Shown: positions 32,916-41,951, counted from the first letter of the stretch. The stretch is 64,000 nt of DNA from Halieaceae bacterium (GCA_902520195.1 CABYND010000003.1:97915-161914), one strand, 5' to 3'. Notes: generated by a model not told the origin, from the letters alone. Made by a program: numbers and translations.

Positions 32916-35135
32916 CTACCCCTCCGAGGTCCGGAAGGTGAATGCTAATAATGTCAAATCATCTCTGTACGGTGACTCCCCCCGATAAGCATCTACACCG
33001 TCCATAACGCCAGACACTATGGCCGAAGGGGAAGAATCTAGCGTATCGCTCATAAGTTTAATTGCCCGCCTGCGACCAAAGGCAACGGGCTGCTCGCCGG
33101 GACCCATAACATCGGTTATGCCGTCTGTGAGCATCACGAAGGTTCCATCACAGTCTGGCACGTTATTTGTAGTAAAGGTGAAATCAGAGCTGAAGCGGCT
33201 GCTACCCACTGATTTACGATCTCCTTTGGTTTCAAGAGTGTCCGTATCTGTGATTTTAAAAAGCGACGACTTGGCGCCCGCAAAGCTCAAACGGCGACTT
33301 TGCCTGTCATAAATACACACACCCCCGTCGAAGCCCTCATCACTCGTATTTTTTTGATCAGTCCTGGTAAGTGTGGCTCTCAATGCGCGATTCACCTTCG
33401 ATAAATACTGGCCTGCAGTCTGCTCTGACTCGACCTCTATAGCGCTTTCTAAATGGCCTCGAGCGATGATGGACAAAAACGCTCCGGGTACGCCATGGCC
33501 AGTACAGTCAATAACTGCGATATAAATTTTTTGCGGGTACTCTTTAATGAAGTAAATGTCGCCACCGACAATATCTCTGGGCCGCCACCAAACTTCCATT
33601 TCCATTTCGGTGGGCAACGCGGACGGCAATAACGCGTTCTGAAGTTTGGCTGCGTATCTTATGGAACTGCCAATTTCGTCTCTTGCCGCCACCAATTCAT
33701 GAGTTCTCGCTTCAATCAGATTAGCCACTTCGTCGGACATCGTAGAAAACGCACGAGACATTAGCTCAATAGACACGTTCTCCTTTTGCTCATCATTTCC
33801 CGCCGAAAGGGCGCGCCTCATTTCCGTTATCTCCCGTCGAAGCATATTACGAGCGCCACCCTCGAGCTGCTCTGATAGAAGGGACATCTTCTCAAAAATT
33901 ATTTGATCTCTTTTTTCGCGCCTCTCGGCCCTGGATGCATTCTCCCGCTCAGCTTCAATTCTATGTTGTCGGTAATCGTTGATCGTCGTTTGCAGCCTGC
34001 TCACCTCATCCGTCCGCGAACCGTTGTAATCTTTGGCCTCCCCCTCCGACGTGGAAAGATCGCCCTCCCTAATTCGCTCTAGGGCCTTGATTGACTCCAA
34101 TATTCTATTGAAGGACTTCGATGTCACCGAAAATACTAGGCCAAATATCAGCAATGAGAGGCTCAAAAATATAATAAGCGTCAGCTTTTGGGCGCCTTCT
34201 AGAGCGTCAATCAGGTCAGTTTGATCATCGAAAATTAAAATCCGGAATTCACTTGGCCTAACTTGCTTACTGAAGGGTATCGACGAAACGCGGAACGACA
34301 GATCCTTTTCGATGTAACTGTATTTAAAAGTTTTTTGAACAGCCCCAAAAGAAATAGCCGACTTAATAAGCAGTGAGAGAATTTCAGGCCGGGATTCACC
34401 GTAATAGTCATGAACGGTGATCACTTGATCACCAATCGCCAACGCCGACTCGATTTCAAAGTTCTCCGAAAATTGTTCCAGGCTCTCGATAACATTCCTA
34501 CCGATGACCACAATGCCTATAGGCTTCTTACTTGATCCTGGCAGAGTGAACGACAACGTATCGTTAACAGATAGAGGCTGTGCTTGAGACGCATCTGCAA
34601 TCGAAGTGACGTGCCTGCGGGGCCCATCATCTAAAGAGTCAATAAAATCATCGAATTTACGAGCATAGTCTGGGATAGAATTAGGCGAGCACGGGTCAGC
34701 GCCAACTGCATATAGACTGGACTCACAAAAAATAAGTCGGCCGTCAGCCCCATAAACTTTTGCATAGGTGATGCGACTCTCAGCTACCGGACCAGCAAAG
34801 ACACGGCTAAGGAGTTGCGCGGCCCTTTCTACCTGATCGTTTTCAAGTGCCTGTATAAGTGGGTTTGCACTGTTGGTTCTGTAAAACGCATCTATCTCCG
34901 GATCCCAAAAATCCCTATTCCGTTGGCTGCCATCCAGAGGGTCAAATGCGAGAAGCCCTGTTACGAACTTAGTATCTAAATCTGTCAGCCATGCCGAGGA
35001 GTGTGCAACCAACGTTTCTTGCGAGCTGTAGTCGTTATGCGCATCATTCAGCTCACGAAAAGAAAGGAAATTCGCGGCGAATAGGCAGGCAATGCCAATA
35101 AATATAATGAGTAACGTTTTATTCTTTATTGTCAT
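32916..35135 (-). CDS. siaA: SiaA-like membrane PP2C/SpoIIE phosphatase
   Basis: About 739 residues. Two membrane helices (near residues 7-24 and ~310-335) enclose a large periplasmic sensor with a Cys pair in IFCESSLYAVGADPCS. A HAMP region and a coiled-coil linker (IFEKMSLLSEQLEGGARNML, MSDEVANLIEARTHEL) follow, then a PP2C domain with VGGDIYF, DCTGHGVPGAF, LTDGITD and RDDLTLLAF, all metal Asp positions present. ATG 35135 is preferred over an upstream start. It is the first gene of siaA-siaC-siaB and probably dephosphorylates SiaC when its ligand is sensed. Confidence 0.82.
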   Translation of the reverse strand: MTIKNKTLLIIFIGIACLFAANFLSFRELNDAHNDYSSQETLVAHSSAWLTDLDTKFVTGLLAFDPLDGSQRNRDFWDPEIDAFYRTNSANPLIQALENDQVERAAQLLSRVFAGPVAESRITYAKVYGADGRLIFCESSLYAVGADPCSPNSIPDYARKFDDFIDSLDDGPRRHVTSIADASQAQPLSVNDTLSFTLPGSSKKPIGIVVIGRNVIESLEQFSENFEIESALAIGDQVITVHDYYGESRPEILSLLIKSAISFGAVQKTFKYSYIEKDLSFRVSSIPFSKQVRPSEFRILIFDDQTDLIDALEGAQKLTLIIFLSLSLLIFGLVFSVTSKSFNRILESIKALERIREGDLSTSEGEAKDYNGSRTDEVSRLQTTINDYRQHRIEAERENASRAERREKRDQIIFEKMSLLSEQLEGGARNMLRREITEMRRALSAGNDEQKENVSIELMSRAFSTMSDEVANLIEARTHELVAARDEIGSSIRYAAKLQNALLPSALPTEMEMEVWWRPRDIVGGDIYFIKEYPQKIYIAVIDCTGHGVPGAFLSIIARGHLESAIEVESEQTAGQYLSKVNRALRATLTRTDQKNTSDEGFDGGVCIYDRQSRRLSFAGAKSSLFKITDTDTLETKGDRKSVGSSRFSSDFTFTTNNVPDCDGTFVMLTDGITDVMGPGEQPVAFGRRRAIKLMSDTLDSSPSAIVSGVMDGVDAYRGESPYRDDLTLLAFTFRTSEG

Positions 35136-35516
35136 CAAGCAATTTCCACCCGCACACATCTCCTGGCGAATTTATCGCGCCTTTAAATCCAATCCCTTCT
35201 TAACCCGACAATCTGCCCCTGAGAAGAGGTGCTCAAACCATGTGAAGTGTAGCGATAACGTACCTTGAAAGTTGATTAAAATGAATCCTGATTGCTGGGA
35301 CGAGCCAAGTGCCAAGGAGCATACCGTCACAAAAAGCAAGGAGCATACCGGCACAAAAAGAGTGTACCTGCATAGGACGGCGCCAAGTAGCGGCTTCGTG
35401 CACCATCGGACTAAACTGATATCCGTCAGCGAAATGCGAATGCAAATGCAAATACTGAGTTAGTATCGGTCCGTCGGCATTCCGTGATGCTGAACCAAAC
35501 GATAGGGAGAGAGACA
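35136..35516. other. Divergent intergenic region, no gene seen
   Basis: About 380 bases between siaA (leftward) and the glutathione peroxidase gene (rightward). It should hold both promoters. The only clear structure is the tandem repeat at 35313-35360. Short open frames on both strands have no coding character. Confidence 0.5.
35313..35360. repeat. Two-copy 24-base tandem repeat
   Basis: Two adjacent 24-base units at 35313-35336 and 35337-35360 begin CAAGGAGCATACCG and differ at one base (T or G after CCG). It lies in the siaA/peroxidase intergenic region. Its length is a multiple of three, but I do not think it is translated. Confidence 0.8.
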
Positions 35517-36056
35517 ATGCGTAATATTGTAATTCTTATTAGTACTTTGCTTTTCGCCGGCGGTGGTGCCAGTGCTGCTTGCCCTGATTATCTCAACAAT
35601 GAGATGCGTATCTTGGGAACTACGGACGTAGTGAATTTCTGCGAGGCTTATGGAGAGAAACCCCTGCTTATTGTTAATACCGCTAGTAATTGCGGCTATA
35701 CGCATCAGTTCAGCGGCCTTGAAAAGCTACATCAGTTATACCGGGATAGGGGACTGGTGGTACTCGGATTCTCCAGTGATGATTTTTTTCAGGAGGAAGA
35801 TAACGAGGAGGACGCCGCTGAAGTTTGTTTTGGGAAATACAAAGTTTCATTTCCCGTAATGGCAACGAGTTCCGTTCGCGGTAAGGACGCGAACCCAGTC
35901 TTCAAGGCGCTCGGTGAGGCAAAAGGGTATCCGAGATGGAACTTCAGTAAGTATATTGTCGCTAGCGACGGGAATGTCATCGCTAAATTCCGTAGCAACG
36001 AGAGCCCAGACAGTCCAAAGATCCGAGCCACCCTGGCCAAAGTGTTAGAGGGCTAG
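35517..36056 (+). CDS. Glutathione peroxidase family protein, secreted
   Basis: A 179-residue thioredoxin-fold peroxidase with a signal peptide (MRNIVILISTLLFAGGGASA). Catalytic Cys lies in NTASNCGYTHQF, and GLVVLGF follows as usual. The canonical FPCNQFG segment is FSSDDFF, so the catalytic Gln and the common resolving Cys are missing; the Trp-Asn pair is kept in PRWNFSKY. Start ATG 35517 has AGGGAGA upstream. Likely a periplasmic peroxide or lipid-peroxide reductase with altered mechanism. Confidence 0.8.
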   Translation: MRNIVILISTLLFAGGGASAACPDYLNNEMRILGTTDVVNFCEAYGEKPLLIVNTASNCGYTHQFSGLEKLHQLYRDRGLVVLGFSSDDFFQEEDNEEDAAEVCFGKYKVSFPVMATSSVRGKDANPVFKALGEAKGYPRWNFSKYIVASDGNVIAKFRSNESPDSPKIRATLAKVLEG

Positions 36057-36096
36057 GTCTATCTCGCCCAAGATATAGGCTTTAGACAGGCGAAGT

Positions 36097-36140
36097 TTAA
36101 GGGTAAAGAAGAAAGGTCTCCATCTGCCCTTTACCCTTAA
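36097..36140. repeat. 12-base perfect inverted repeat at the AC2 stop
   Basis: TTAAGGGTAAAG (36097-36108) and CTTTACCCTTAA (36129-36140) pair perfectly around a 20-base loop. The repeat includes the stop codon and last 14 codons of the adenylyl cyclase gene. No T-tract follows on either strand, so it is more likely an mRNA 3' stabiliser than an intrinsic terminator. Confidence 0.6.
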
Positions 36141-38259
36141 TATCTATCACACCTCTGCTTTCAGTTCTGTACTTGGGGTTTAACCTCTTTGCAGTTTGCT
36201 CGGTAATATGGATAACGTTCGGTACGCCATGCGATTCCATGCGGGCAGCAGTGTTAACCGCATCTCCCCACAAATCGTATATGAATTTCCGTTTCCCAAT
36301 CACGCCCGCCACTATCGGCCCAGAGTGGATCCCTACTCTAATAGCTGGCACCTGCCCCGCAATGGCGGGGTATTCGTTGACGTATCTAATCATTTTTAAA
36401 CCCATCTCAGCGATTTTGTTTGCATGATCTGGGTCAGGAGTCGGAACGCCGCACGCAACCATGTAACTATCTCCAATCGTCTTGATCTTCTCTAAGCCCA
36501 GCTCGTCACTGAAATCATCAAATTTGGTAAAGATTTCGTTCAACATGGTAACCAATGCTTTGGGGTCCATTTTTTGAGACATCGGAGTGAAGCCAACGAT
36601 ATCCCCAAAAAGGATGCTGCATTCCTCGAAGGAGTCAGCGATTGTTTTTTCCTCACCCAACATTCTAGGAACGATCGAACCTGGAAGGATGTTCAGCAGA
36701 AGCTCCTCGTTCTTAGTTGCGATCTCCTTAATTTCCGCGGTTCTGGCATCTATCAGCGAAGTAACTTCGTCAGACATTCTCGTGAAGGCGTAGGTCATCA
36801 TCTTATTTGACTCTTCCTCACCTCGCTCTGCATCTTCGTCTGAAATAATCCGCTCCATACCCTCGATATCCTTGAGGATCATTTTTCGCGCGTCACCCTC
36901 TAATTGCGAAGCAAGGCTACTCATCTTCTCCACGATAACCGAGTCGCGGGATTTACGCTGTTCAAGCTGACTTTGCTTAACTTTCTCGAGCTCCACCAAG
37001 TGATTCTTATAGTTTGTAAAGGCACTAGTAAGTTGACTCACCTCGTCATCGTCTGATCTGAGGAAGCCCTTGTGTTCAGGGATGGCGACGTTGAGGTCTC
37101 CCCTCGTTAGCGACTGGAGGACATCGACAGCGCGACTGATTCCACCGAAAGCATAGCCGGTCAATACAGTCACTAGACCCACCAGCAAAGCAAATACAGC
37201 TGCTGCAATGCCCATGGTGGCGACAAAATCCTGTTGGGCTTCCGCAACTGCACCTGATTCATTTTTTAGGATGAGAAGTTGCGCTCGCTCAACTCTTGCA
37301 TAAGTGCTCAATGGAAAACCAAAAACTGCTACGCCTAAGTCAGTGTCCAAGTGCCCAAACTGGCCCGTTTTAAGCAACGTTTCCGCATCCTTCTCGAGCA
37401 CGGCCACAGTTGTATTAGATAAACCGGGTAAGTCTCCAATCTCAGAAAAATCGTCAACTTCAAAATAATCACCCAACCCAATTATCTTGTGAGAAGCTGA
37501 GCCTTGGGTTCCCTGAGCTGGAAGTCCGAAACTTAATTGCGTCCTGACACGAAACTCATATTCAAAAATCTCTAACAACTCAAAATAATTTTTGCCCAAT
37601 ATGAAGGTCCCGACCTTGCGATCGCCGGACACAAGATCGATGAATAAGGCGTCATTTAAAGTGCTCTGTAACTCACCAGTTTGATCTCTTATTTCAACAA
37701 CATCCCTTTTTGAAATCCCTCTGGCGATTCTCAAAGCGCCTAAATTAGCGGGTTTATCAGCCGCGACTGAAAAGTTGTAAACGGCGGTTTCTGAGCATGG
37801 ATCTATCCCGAAATCTTCAAAGCTACTTGTGCAGTGGAGCACATTACCTGCCATGTCAAGTGCTATAACAAAACTCAGTAAGGCGTAATCAATTTCCTCA
37901 GCGAAAATCTCCGCTACCAGCTGTTCTATAGCCAGTTGGTCCCCGCCTTGAACAGCATTGAACAACGGGTTTTCAAAAGCCCCATCGAGGTCCGCGCCTT
38001 CAGTAAACTCGAAAGTGGAATTCTCATTCCAGATATCGCGTTTCTCAAGACTTCCTGTCTGAGGGTGCCAGGCCCCAACACCCTGCGCAAAGGCGTCATT
38101 TGCCATCGTGTCCCAAGCCTGCTGGTATAGACCCGCCGAGGCAGCAAGGCTCGCCGCTTGCTGTTTTTGCGCCCTGAACTCTGACAGACCCAGGAAAATG
38201 GCGGCTATCAGAAGGTTTCCGACGATGGTGAGCGTTAACAGCTGAGTCTTAGTTCGCAT
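36097..38259 (-). CDS. Membrane class III adenylyl cyclase with periplasmic sensor and HAMP (AC2)
   Basis: A 720-residue cyclase. N-terminal helix (residues ~9-25), periplasmic sensor with VLHCTSSFEDFGIDPCS, second helix near 345-370, HAMP, a linker with VEKMSSLASQLEGDARKM and MSDEVTSLIDARTAEI, then the cyclase domain: Asp553 (LFGDIVGF), Asp597 (TIGDSYM), Lys593, Asp662 (YDLWGDAVNTAARM). All key residues for ATP are present. Sensor and linker are plainly paralogous to the SiaA-like phosphatase, with the output domain exchanged. The ATG lies 3 bases after the TonB-like gene stop, in one operon with the large receptor. Confidence 0.9.
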   Translation of the reverse strand: MRTKTQLLTLTIVGNLLIAAIFLGLSEFRAQKQQAASLAASAGLYQQAWDTMANDAFAQGVGAWHPQTGSLEKRDIWNENSTFEFTEGADLDGAFENPLFNAVQGGDQLAIEQLVAEIFAEEIDYALLSFVIALDMAGNVLHCTSSFEDFGIDPCSETAVYNFSVAADKPANLGALRIARGISKRDVVEIRDQTGELQSTLNDALFIDLVSGDRKVGTFILGKNYFELLEIFEYEFRVRTQLSFGLPAQGTQGSASHKIIGLGDYFEVDDFSEIGDLPGLSNTTVAVLEKDAETLLKTGQFGHLDTDLGVAVFGFPLSTYARVERAQLLILKNESGAVAEAQQDFVATMGIAAAVFALLVGLVTVLTGYAFGGISRAVDVLQSLTRGDLNVAIPEHKGFLRSDDDEVSQLTSAFTNYKNHLVELEKVKQSQLEQRKSRDSVIVEKMSSLASQLEGDARKMILKDIEGMERIISDEDAERGEEESNKMMTYAFTRMSDEVTSLIDARTAEIKEIATKNEELLLNILPGSIVPRMLGEEKTIADSFEECSILFGDIVGFTPMSQKMDPKALVTMLNEIFTKFDDFSDELGLEKIKTIGDSYMVACGVPTPDPDHANKIAEMGLKMIRYVNEYPAIAGQVPAIRVGIHSGPIVAGVIGKRKFIYDLWGDAVNTAARMESHGVPNVIHITEQTAKRLNPKYRTESRGVIDIKGKGQMETFLLYP

Positions 38260-38262
38260 TTT

Positions 38263-38718
38263 TCACCGATCCGGCTGAAAAGTAAGTCGAACGTAGATGT
38301 CATCAACCTGCACTACTTTGCCGTTAACAGTTGGCGGCTTGTATTTCCAAGTTCTTATGTGAGATAGCGCAGATCTCTCAAATATACCCGGAGGATCTGC
38401 ATCTGCAATTCGCGCGCCAGATACCGACCCGTCTTTAGCTACAGAAAATCCGACGATAACTTGACCAACATATCTAAACTTGCGGGCCTTAGGTGGGTAT
38501 CTCAGACGACCAGTACCAATGAGTTCACAGGGCACATCTATAACGGTGCCCCCCGAACGGTATTTCCCCGTGTTTACCGCTAACACATCTGCATGAGTCA
38601 AGGGCGTGGCAAACAAACAACCCATCAAGACAGTAAGGAAAGCGACGCGGAACTGAGCAACAGAGAATTTCAAGTCAGCCACATCCAGATAAGGACGTTT
38701 TGTTTGCCCCAACACCAC
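38263..38718 (-). CDS. TonB C-terminal-domain protein
   Basis: A 151-residue protein with an N-terminal hydrophobic segment (VAFLTVLMGCLFATPLTHA) and a TonB C-terminal domain: RLRYPPKARKFRYVGQVIVGFSV, GSVSGARIADADPP, SALSHIRTWKYKPP. There is no long Pro-rich spacer, so it is shorter than an energy-coupling TonB and may be a periplasmic adaptor. It lies between the receptor (7 bases) and the adenylyl cyclase (3 bases). Confidence 0.82.
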   Translation of the reverse strand: MVLGQTKRPYLDVADLKFSVAQFRVAFLTVLMGCLFATPLTHADVLAVNTGKYRSGGTVIDVPCELIGTGRLRYPPKARKFRYVGQVIVGFSVAKDGSVSGARIADADPPGIFERSALSHIRTWKYKPPTVNGKVVQVDDIYVRLTFQPDR

Positions 38719-38725
38719 AGGACAT

Positions 38726-41700
38726 TCAGAATCGCCCAGTCAATTTGAGGAACATGGTGCGTCCGAAGACGTCGTAATATTGCGTGTAGGTGTTACTGAA
38801 GACGCCGATATCTTCCTTTAACCACTCCCAAGAATTCGACCCTATCGCCTGAGGTTGCTCATCTAAAACATTTTTGACCCCTAAAGTTAATGATAAGTTT
38901 TCATTGATGGTGTACCGGCCTGAAAGATCGATGAGAGAGTATGCATCTATCTTCTCTCTAAAATATTCGACGTCGTCGTTACCATCTTCAAGCGCAGACA
39001 CAAATTTCCAGACGGCTTGTAACTCAATATCGCCGAACGAATAACCGATCGTCAGTCGGTGTTTGAAGTCAAAAACTGGATAGTCAATCAGATTGTCGCA
39101 ATCACCATTGAAGTATCCGAGGCAATCAAAATTAACATCCCCATAAATATCGTCTTCAATGGTTCGGTTTAAAAGCTTGGTGGCAAAATAGTTAACATCA
39201 ACGTAGCCGGAAAACAACGGAAACCCATACTCGATATTCAAGTCGATCCCATCTACCTCATGTAACCCAAGGTTCTGATACCCTCCAAAGACTTCCACCA
39301 GACTTCCATTTTCGTCACGAGTGAGTGCATTACAAGCGGGCGAACCTACGCCTCCCCTGCCCAAACTCTCGTCATAACAGGAGATAATTAACTGGCCAGA
39401 CGTCACGGGAGTGAGCTCGATGTAATCGTCGATTTCCACTTTGAAGTAATCGAGGCTCACGGACAAACCATCAAGCGAGTAGGGTGTCCACACCACACCA
39501 AGACTATAGGTCTTAGCGTCTTCTGGTTTGAGATTGGGATTCCCGCCCAGATTGCGATTGGGATTGCCGTTGTAATAGGTACCCCCATAAAGGTTTGCCT
39601 CTGGAACGCCGGTACCAATGCAGGTGGCTGCCAGCTCAGGGGTTGCCTCTAAGCGATAACCATTACCTTGTCCATCATTAACAAACTTCGTCTCCCCAAA
39701 ATCCATACAAGGATCGAATATATAACCAAGCGTTTGGTTGTATTGAAACAGCTCATTAATCGCAGGCGACCGAATAGCCCGGTTGTATGAACCCCTGATT
39801 TGAAGATCTTCATTCGGGTAATACGCTATTGCCATCTTGTAGGTATTATCCCGACCTGTCAGAGAGTGCTCTGAACTACGCAGACCCAGCTCCAATTCTA
39901 GAAAGTCTATGCCTGGTTTCCCGCTTAGAAGAGGAACGACTGCCTCTACAATCACATTGCTGAAATCGACCTTCTCATCCAAGCTGTAGGCGACAGGAGC
40001 GAGGCCGCCACCCTCAAAAAGGCCTTGCTCCATAAAATCAGGAGTGTTTATGTTGGCGTCAACCTCCCGATACTCGTAACCCACGACAACTCCGATTGGC
40101 CCCGGGTCGCCAGGCAGACTAAACCACCCAGCGGTATTCCCAGATATGGTGGCCATAAAAACGTTTTGCTTATTTGTAGTGACCGACTTGCCAGCTCCCG
40201 CGGGGTACCTTATGAAATCAGCGGCCTCAGCTCCAATATCATCCGACCAGATGTTAAGTGGCACGCAGCCGTTTGAGGGGTCACTACATTTCCCCTGCTC
40301 GTCAAGGAGCAATGCCTGTTGAATTCTTCGAGGATCCAGTAAAGGGCTGATATCAACAACACTCTCGACTTCCCCTACCTGGACAAACACGTCGTACGCC
40401 CATGACTCACCCAAATCACCTCGAATTCCAAATTCCAGCTGCAGTGACTCGAAGCTCCTATCATTGTTCCACTCGCCCATATCGTTGAACAAGCGGAATA
40501 GAAATGGGAGTCTGAAGGAATCAGCGAGGCCGTTCTGGTTGGCGTCAACGTAATTTATTTCTCCAGGCTGGAAACCAGACCAAAGCTGGTACTGTTGAGA
40601 GAGATCTTTTTTAGCTTGTTGAGACAAATACGGATTATTTTCTATGGACATCGTGTAACCGTAAGAGGTGGGAAAACCCATGAAGGCACCGTTAAATACT
40701 TGGGGGACCTTACTTTTAGAGTAGTAAATGTCAGCGTAGGGTTCTACGCTGCCAAAATCGTATGACACTGTGGCCTTCAGTGATGTTCGCTCCTGAGGTA
40801 GTTGAAGGTAGGAGTAGGCGTTTAAGCTTGTAGTCGGATTATCGAGCAACGCCTGTGCGAACGCTGAGTTAGCGTTTCCGGTGGCGAATCTGTTCAATGA
40901 GACACCACCAAAGTTGTCGCCCAACATTACTCCACCACTCGTCCCTGGAGGCCCATCCCCAAACCCCATAAATGGACTGAAAGCGACTGCATTTTTTGTC
41001 ACGGGGTAACGGTTTGGTGCTTCAGTTAGAGATAAGCTTCCATCCTGGCCAGGTAAATCTATGAGGCTGGCGCTGGTGAGATCTCTATCTGTGAAGAACG
41101 TTGGTTTTCTATCAAGCACATCAAGGTGCAGAAGATAGGATCCTTTGCCTGAGGCGAATGTGCCCCCATTGGTTATGTTGAAGTTATGGATTTCAGAGTC
41201 CCCGCGCTCCGTCATCTCTGAACCAGCGTTCACCTCCCACCCATCCGTCTCTTCCTTCAAAATGAAGTTTATGACTCCTGCTAGCGCGTCAGAACCGTAG
41301 GCCGCTGAAGCGCCTCCGGTTAACACTTCAACTCTGTCGATCAGGCCCACGGGAATAAAATTTAGGTCTACTGTGGCGCCGTCTGGGAAAGTAGGAACAA
41401 ACCTCCGACTGTTGATTAAGACGAGAGTCCGGTTTTCCCCTAAACCTCTGAGGTTTGCAGTTGCGATACCTTGACCAAAAGTAGAAGACCGGTCTGCGCC
41501 TCCCACCACCTGCGGCATTGAATTTATTAGCGCCTCAACGTTGGTGGTATTTGACATCTCAAATTGCGTGGAAGAGATCGTCGCTATTGGCGCCTTCGAT
41601 ACAAAGTCTCCCTTGGGCAACAGGGAGCCAGTAACGAAGACCTCCTCAATCACGATAGAATCATCCAACTCGGGTGCTTCTGATCCGGGCTCGTCTTGCG

Positions 41701-41779
41701 CTATTGCTCGCGCGCTGTTGAGCGAAAAAGATAGCGTTAGTAGGAAAAAAAGTAGAAGAGCATGACGTATCTGAATCAC
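38726..41779 (-). CDS. TonB-dependent receptor, large
   Basis: About 1017 residues. GTG 41779 gives a clean signal peptide (IQIRHALLLFFLLTLSFSLNS) and has GAGGA 6 bases upstream; an upstream ATG at 41938 is open but adds no export signal. The TonB box is IEEVFVTGSLLPKGDF, the plug carries NVEALINSMPQVVGGAD and DRVEVLTGGASAAYGSDA, and the barrel ends LKLTGRF. This is the large receptor type used for oligosaccharides, peptides or other polymers. It heads the operon with a TonB-like protein and AC2. Confidence 0.9.
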   Translation of the reverse strand: MIQIRHALLLFFLLTLSFSLNSARAIAQDEPGSEAPELDDSIVIEEVFVTGSLLPKGDFVSKAPIATISSTQFEMSNTTNVEALINSMPQVVGGADRSSTFGQGIATANLRGLGENRTLVLINSRRFVPTFPDGATVDLNFIPVGLIDRVEVLTGGASAAYGSDALAGVINFILKEETDGWEVNAGSEMTERGDSEIHNFNITNGGTFASGKGSYLLHLDVLDRKPTFFTDRDLTSASLIDLPGQDGSLSLTEAPNRYPVTKNAVAFSPFMGFGDGPPGTSGGVMLGDNFGGVSLNRFATGNANSAFAQALLDNPTTSLNAYSYLQLPQERTSLKATVSYDFGSVEPYADIYYSKSKVPQVFNGAFMGFPTSYGYTMSIENNPYLSQQAKKDLSQQYQLWSGFQPGEINYVDANQNGLADSFRLPFLFRLFNDMGEWNNDRSFESLQLEFGIRGDLGESWAYDVFVQVGEVESVVDISPLLDPRRIQQALLLDEQGKCSDPSNGCVPLNIWSDDIGAEAADFIRYPAGAGKSVTTNKQNVFMATISGNTAGWFSLPGDPGPIGVVVGYEYREVDANINTPDFMEQGLFEGGGLAPVAYSLDEKVDFSNVIVEAVVPLLSGKPGIDFLELELGLRSSEHSLTGRDNTYKMAIAYYPNEDLQIRGSYNRAIRSPAINELFQYNQTLGYIFDPCMDFGETKFVNDGQGNGYRLEATPELAATCIGTGVPEANLYGGTYYNGNPNRNLGGNPNLKPEDAKTYSLGVVWTPYSLDGLSVSLDYFKVEIDDYIELTPVTSGQLIISCYDESLGRGGVGSPACNALTRDENGSLVEVFGGYQNLGLHEVDGIDLNIEYGFPLFSGYVDVNYFATKLLNRTIEDDIYGDVNFDCLGYFNGDCDNLIDYPVFDFKHRLTIGYSFGDIELQAVWKFVSALEDGNDDVEYFREKIDAYSLIDLSGRYTINENLSLTLGVKNVLDEQPQAIGSNSWEWLKEDIGVFSNTYTQYYDVFGRTMFLKLTGRF

Positions 41780-41849
41780 TTGCTGTCCTCTGTGGTCAAT
41801 TACCGGTCTGAGAGCACCTTTTGGCCACTCCGCAGTTACTGCTGAACTG

Positions 41850-41870
41850 TCCTGTGAATTTTTCACAGGA
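41850..41870. promoter_or_regulatory. Palindrome resembling a CRP site with a 5-base spacer
   Basis: TCCTGTGAA-TTT-TTCACAGGA has 9-base perfect arms. It contains TGTGA and TCACA, the CRP half-sites, but 5 bases apart instead of 6. It lies 71 bases upstream of the large receptor gene start, next to a cyclic-nucleotide-binding protein and two adenylyl cyclases. Confidence 0.45.
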
Positions 41871-41951
41871 ATAAATAATAGCACCGACATTAAATAAACG
41901 CTGGTCCCCAGGGAATAACGTAACGCATTTGCTCTCAACCCGCGGTGTTAC

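Noticed and set aside
35233..35517. 94-codon open frame on the minus strand with two similar hydrophobic pieces
   Set aside because: The similarity comes from the 24-base tandem repeat; no conserved features or ribosome site.
41850..41870. Intrinsic terminator formed by the 9-base palindrome
   Set aside because: The loop of only 3 bases and missing T-run after the stem fit an operator better than a terminator.
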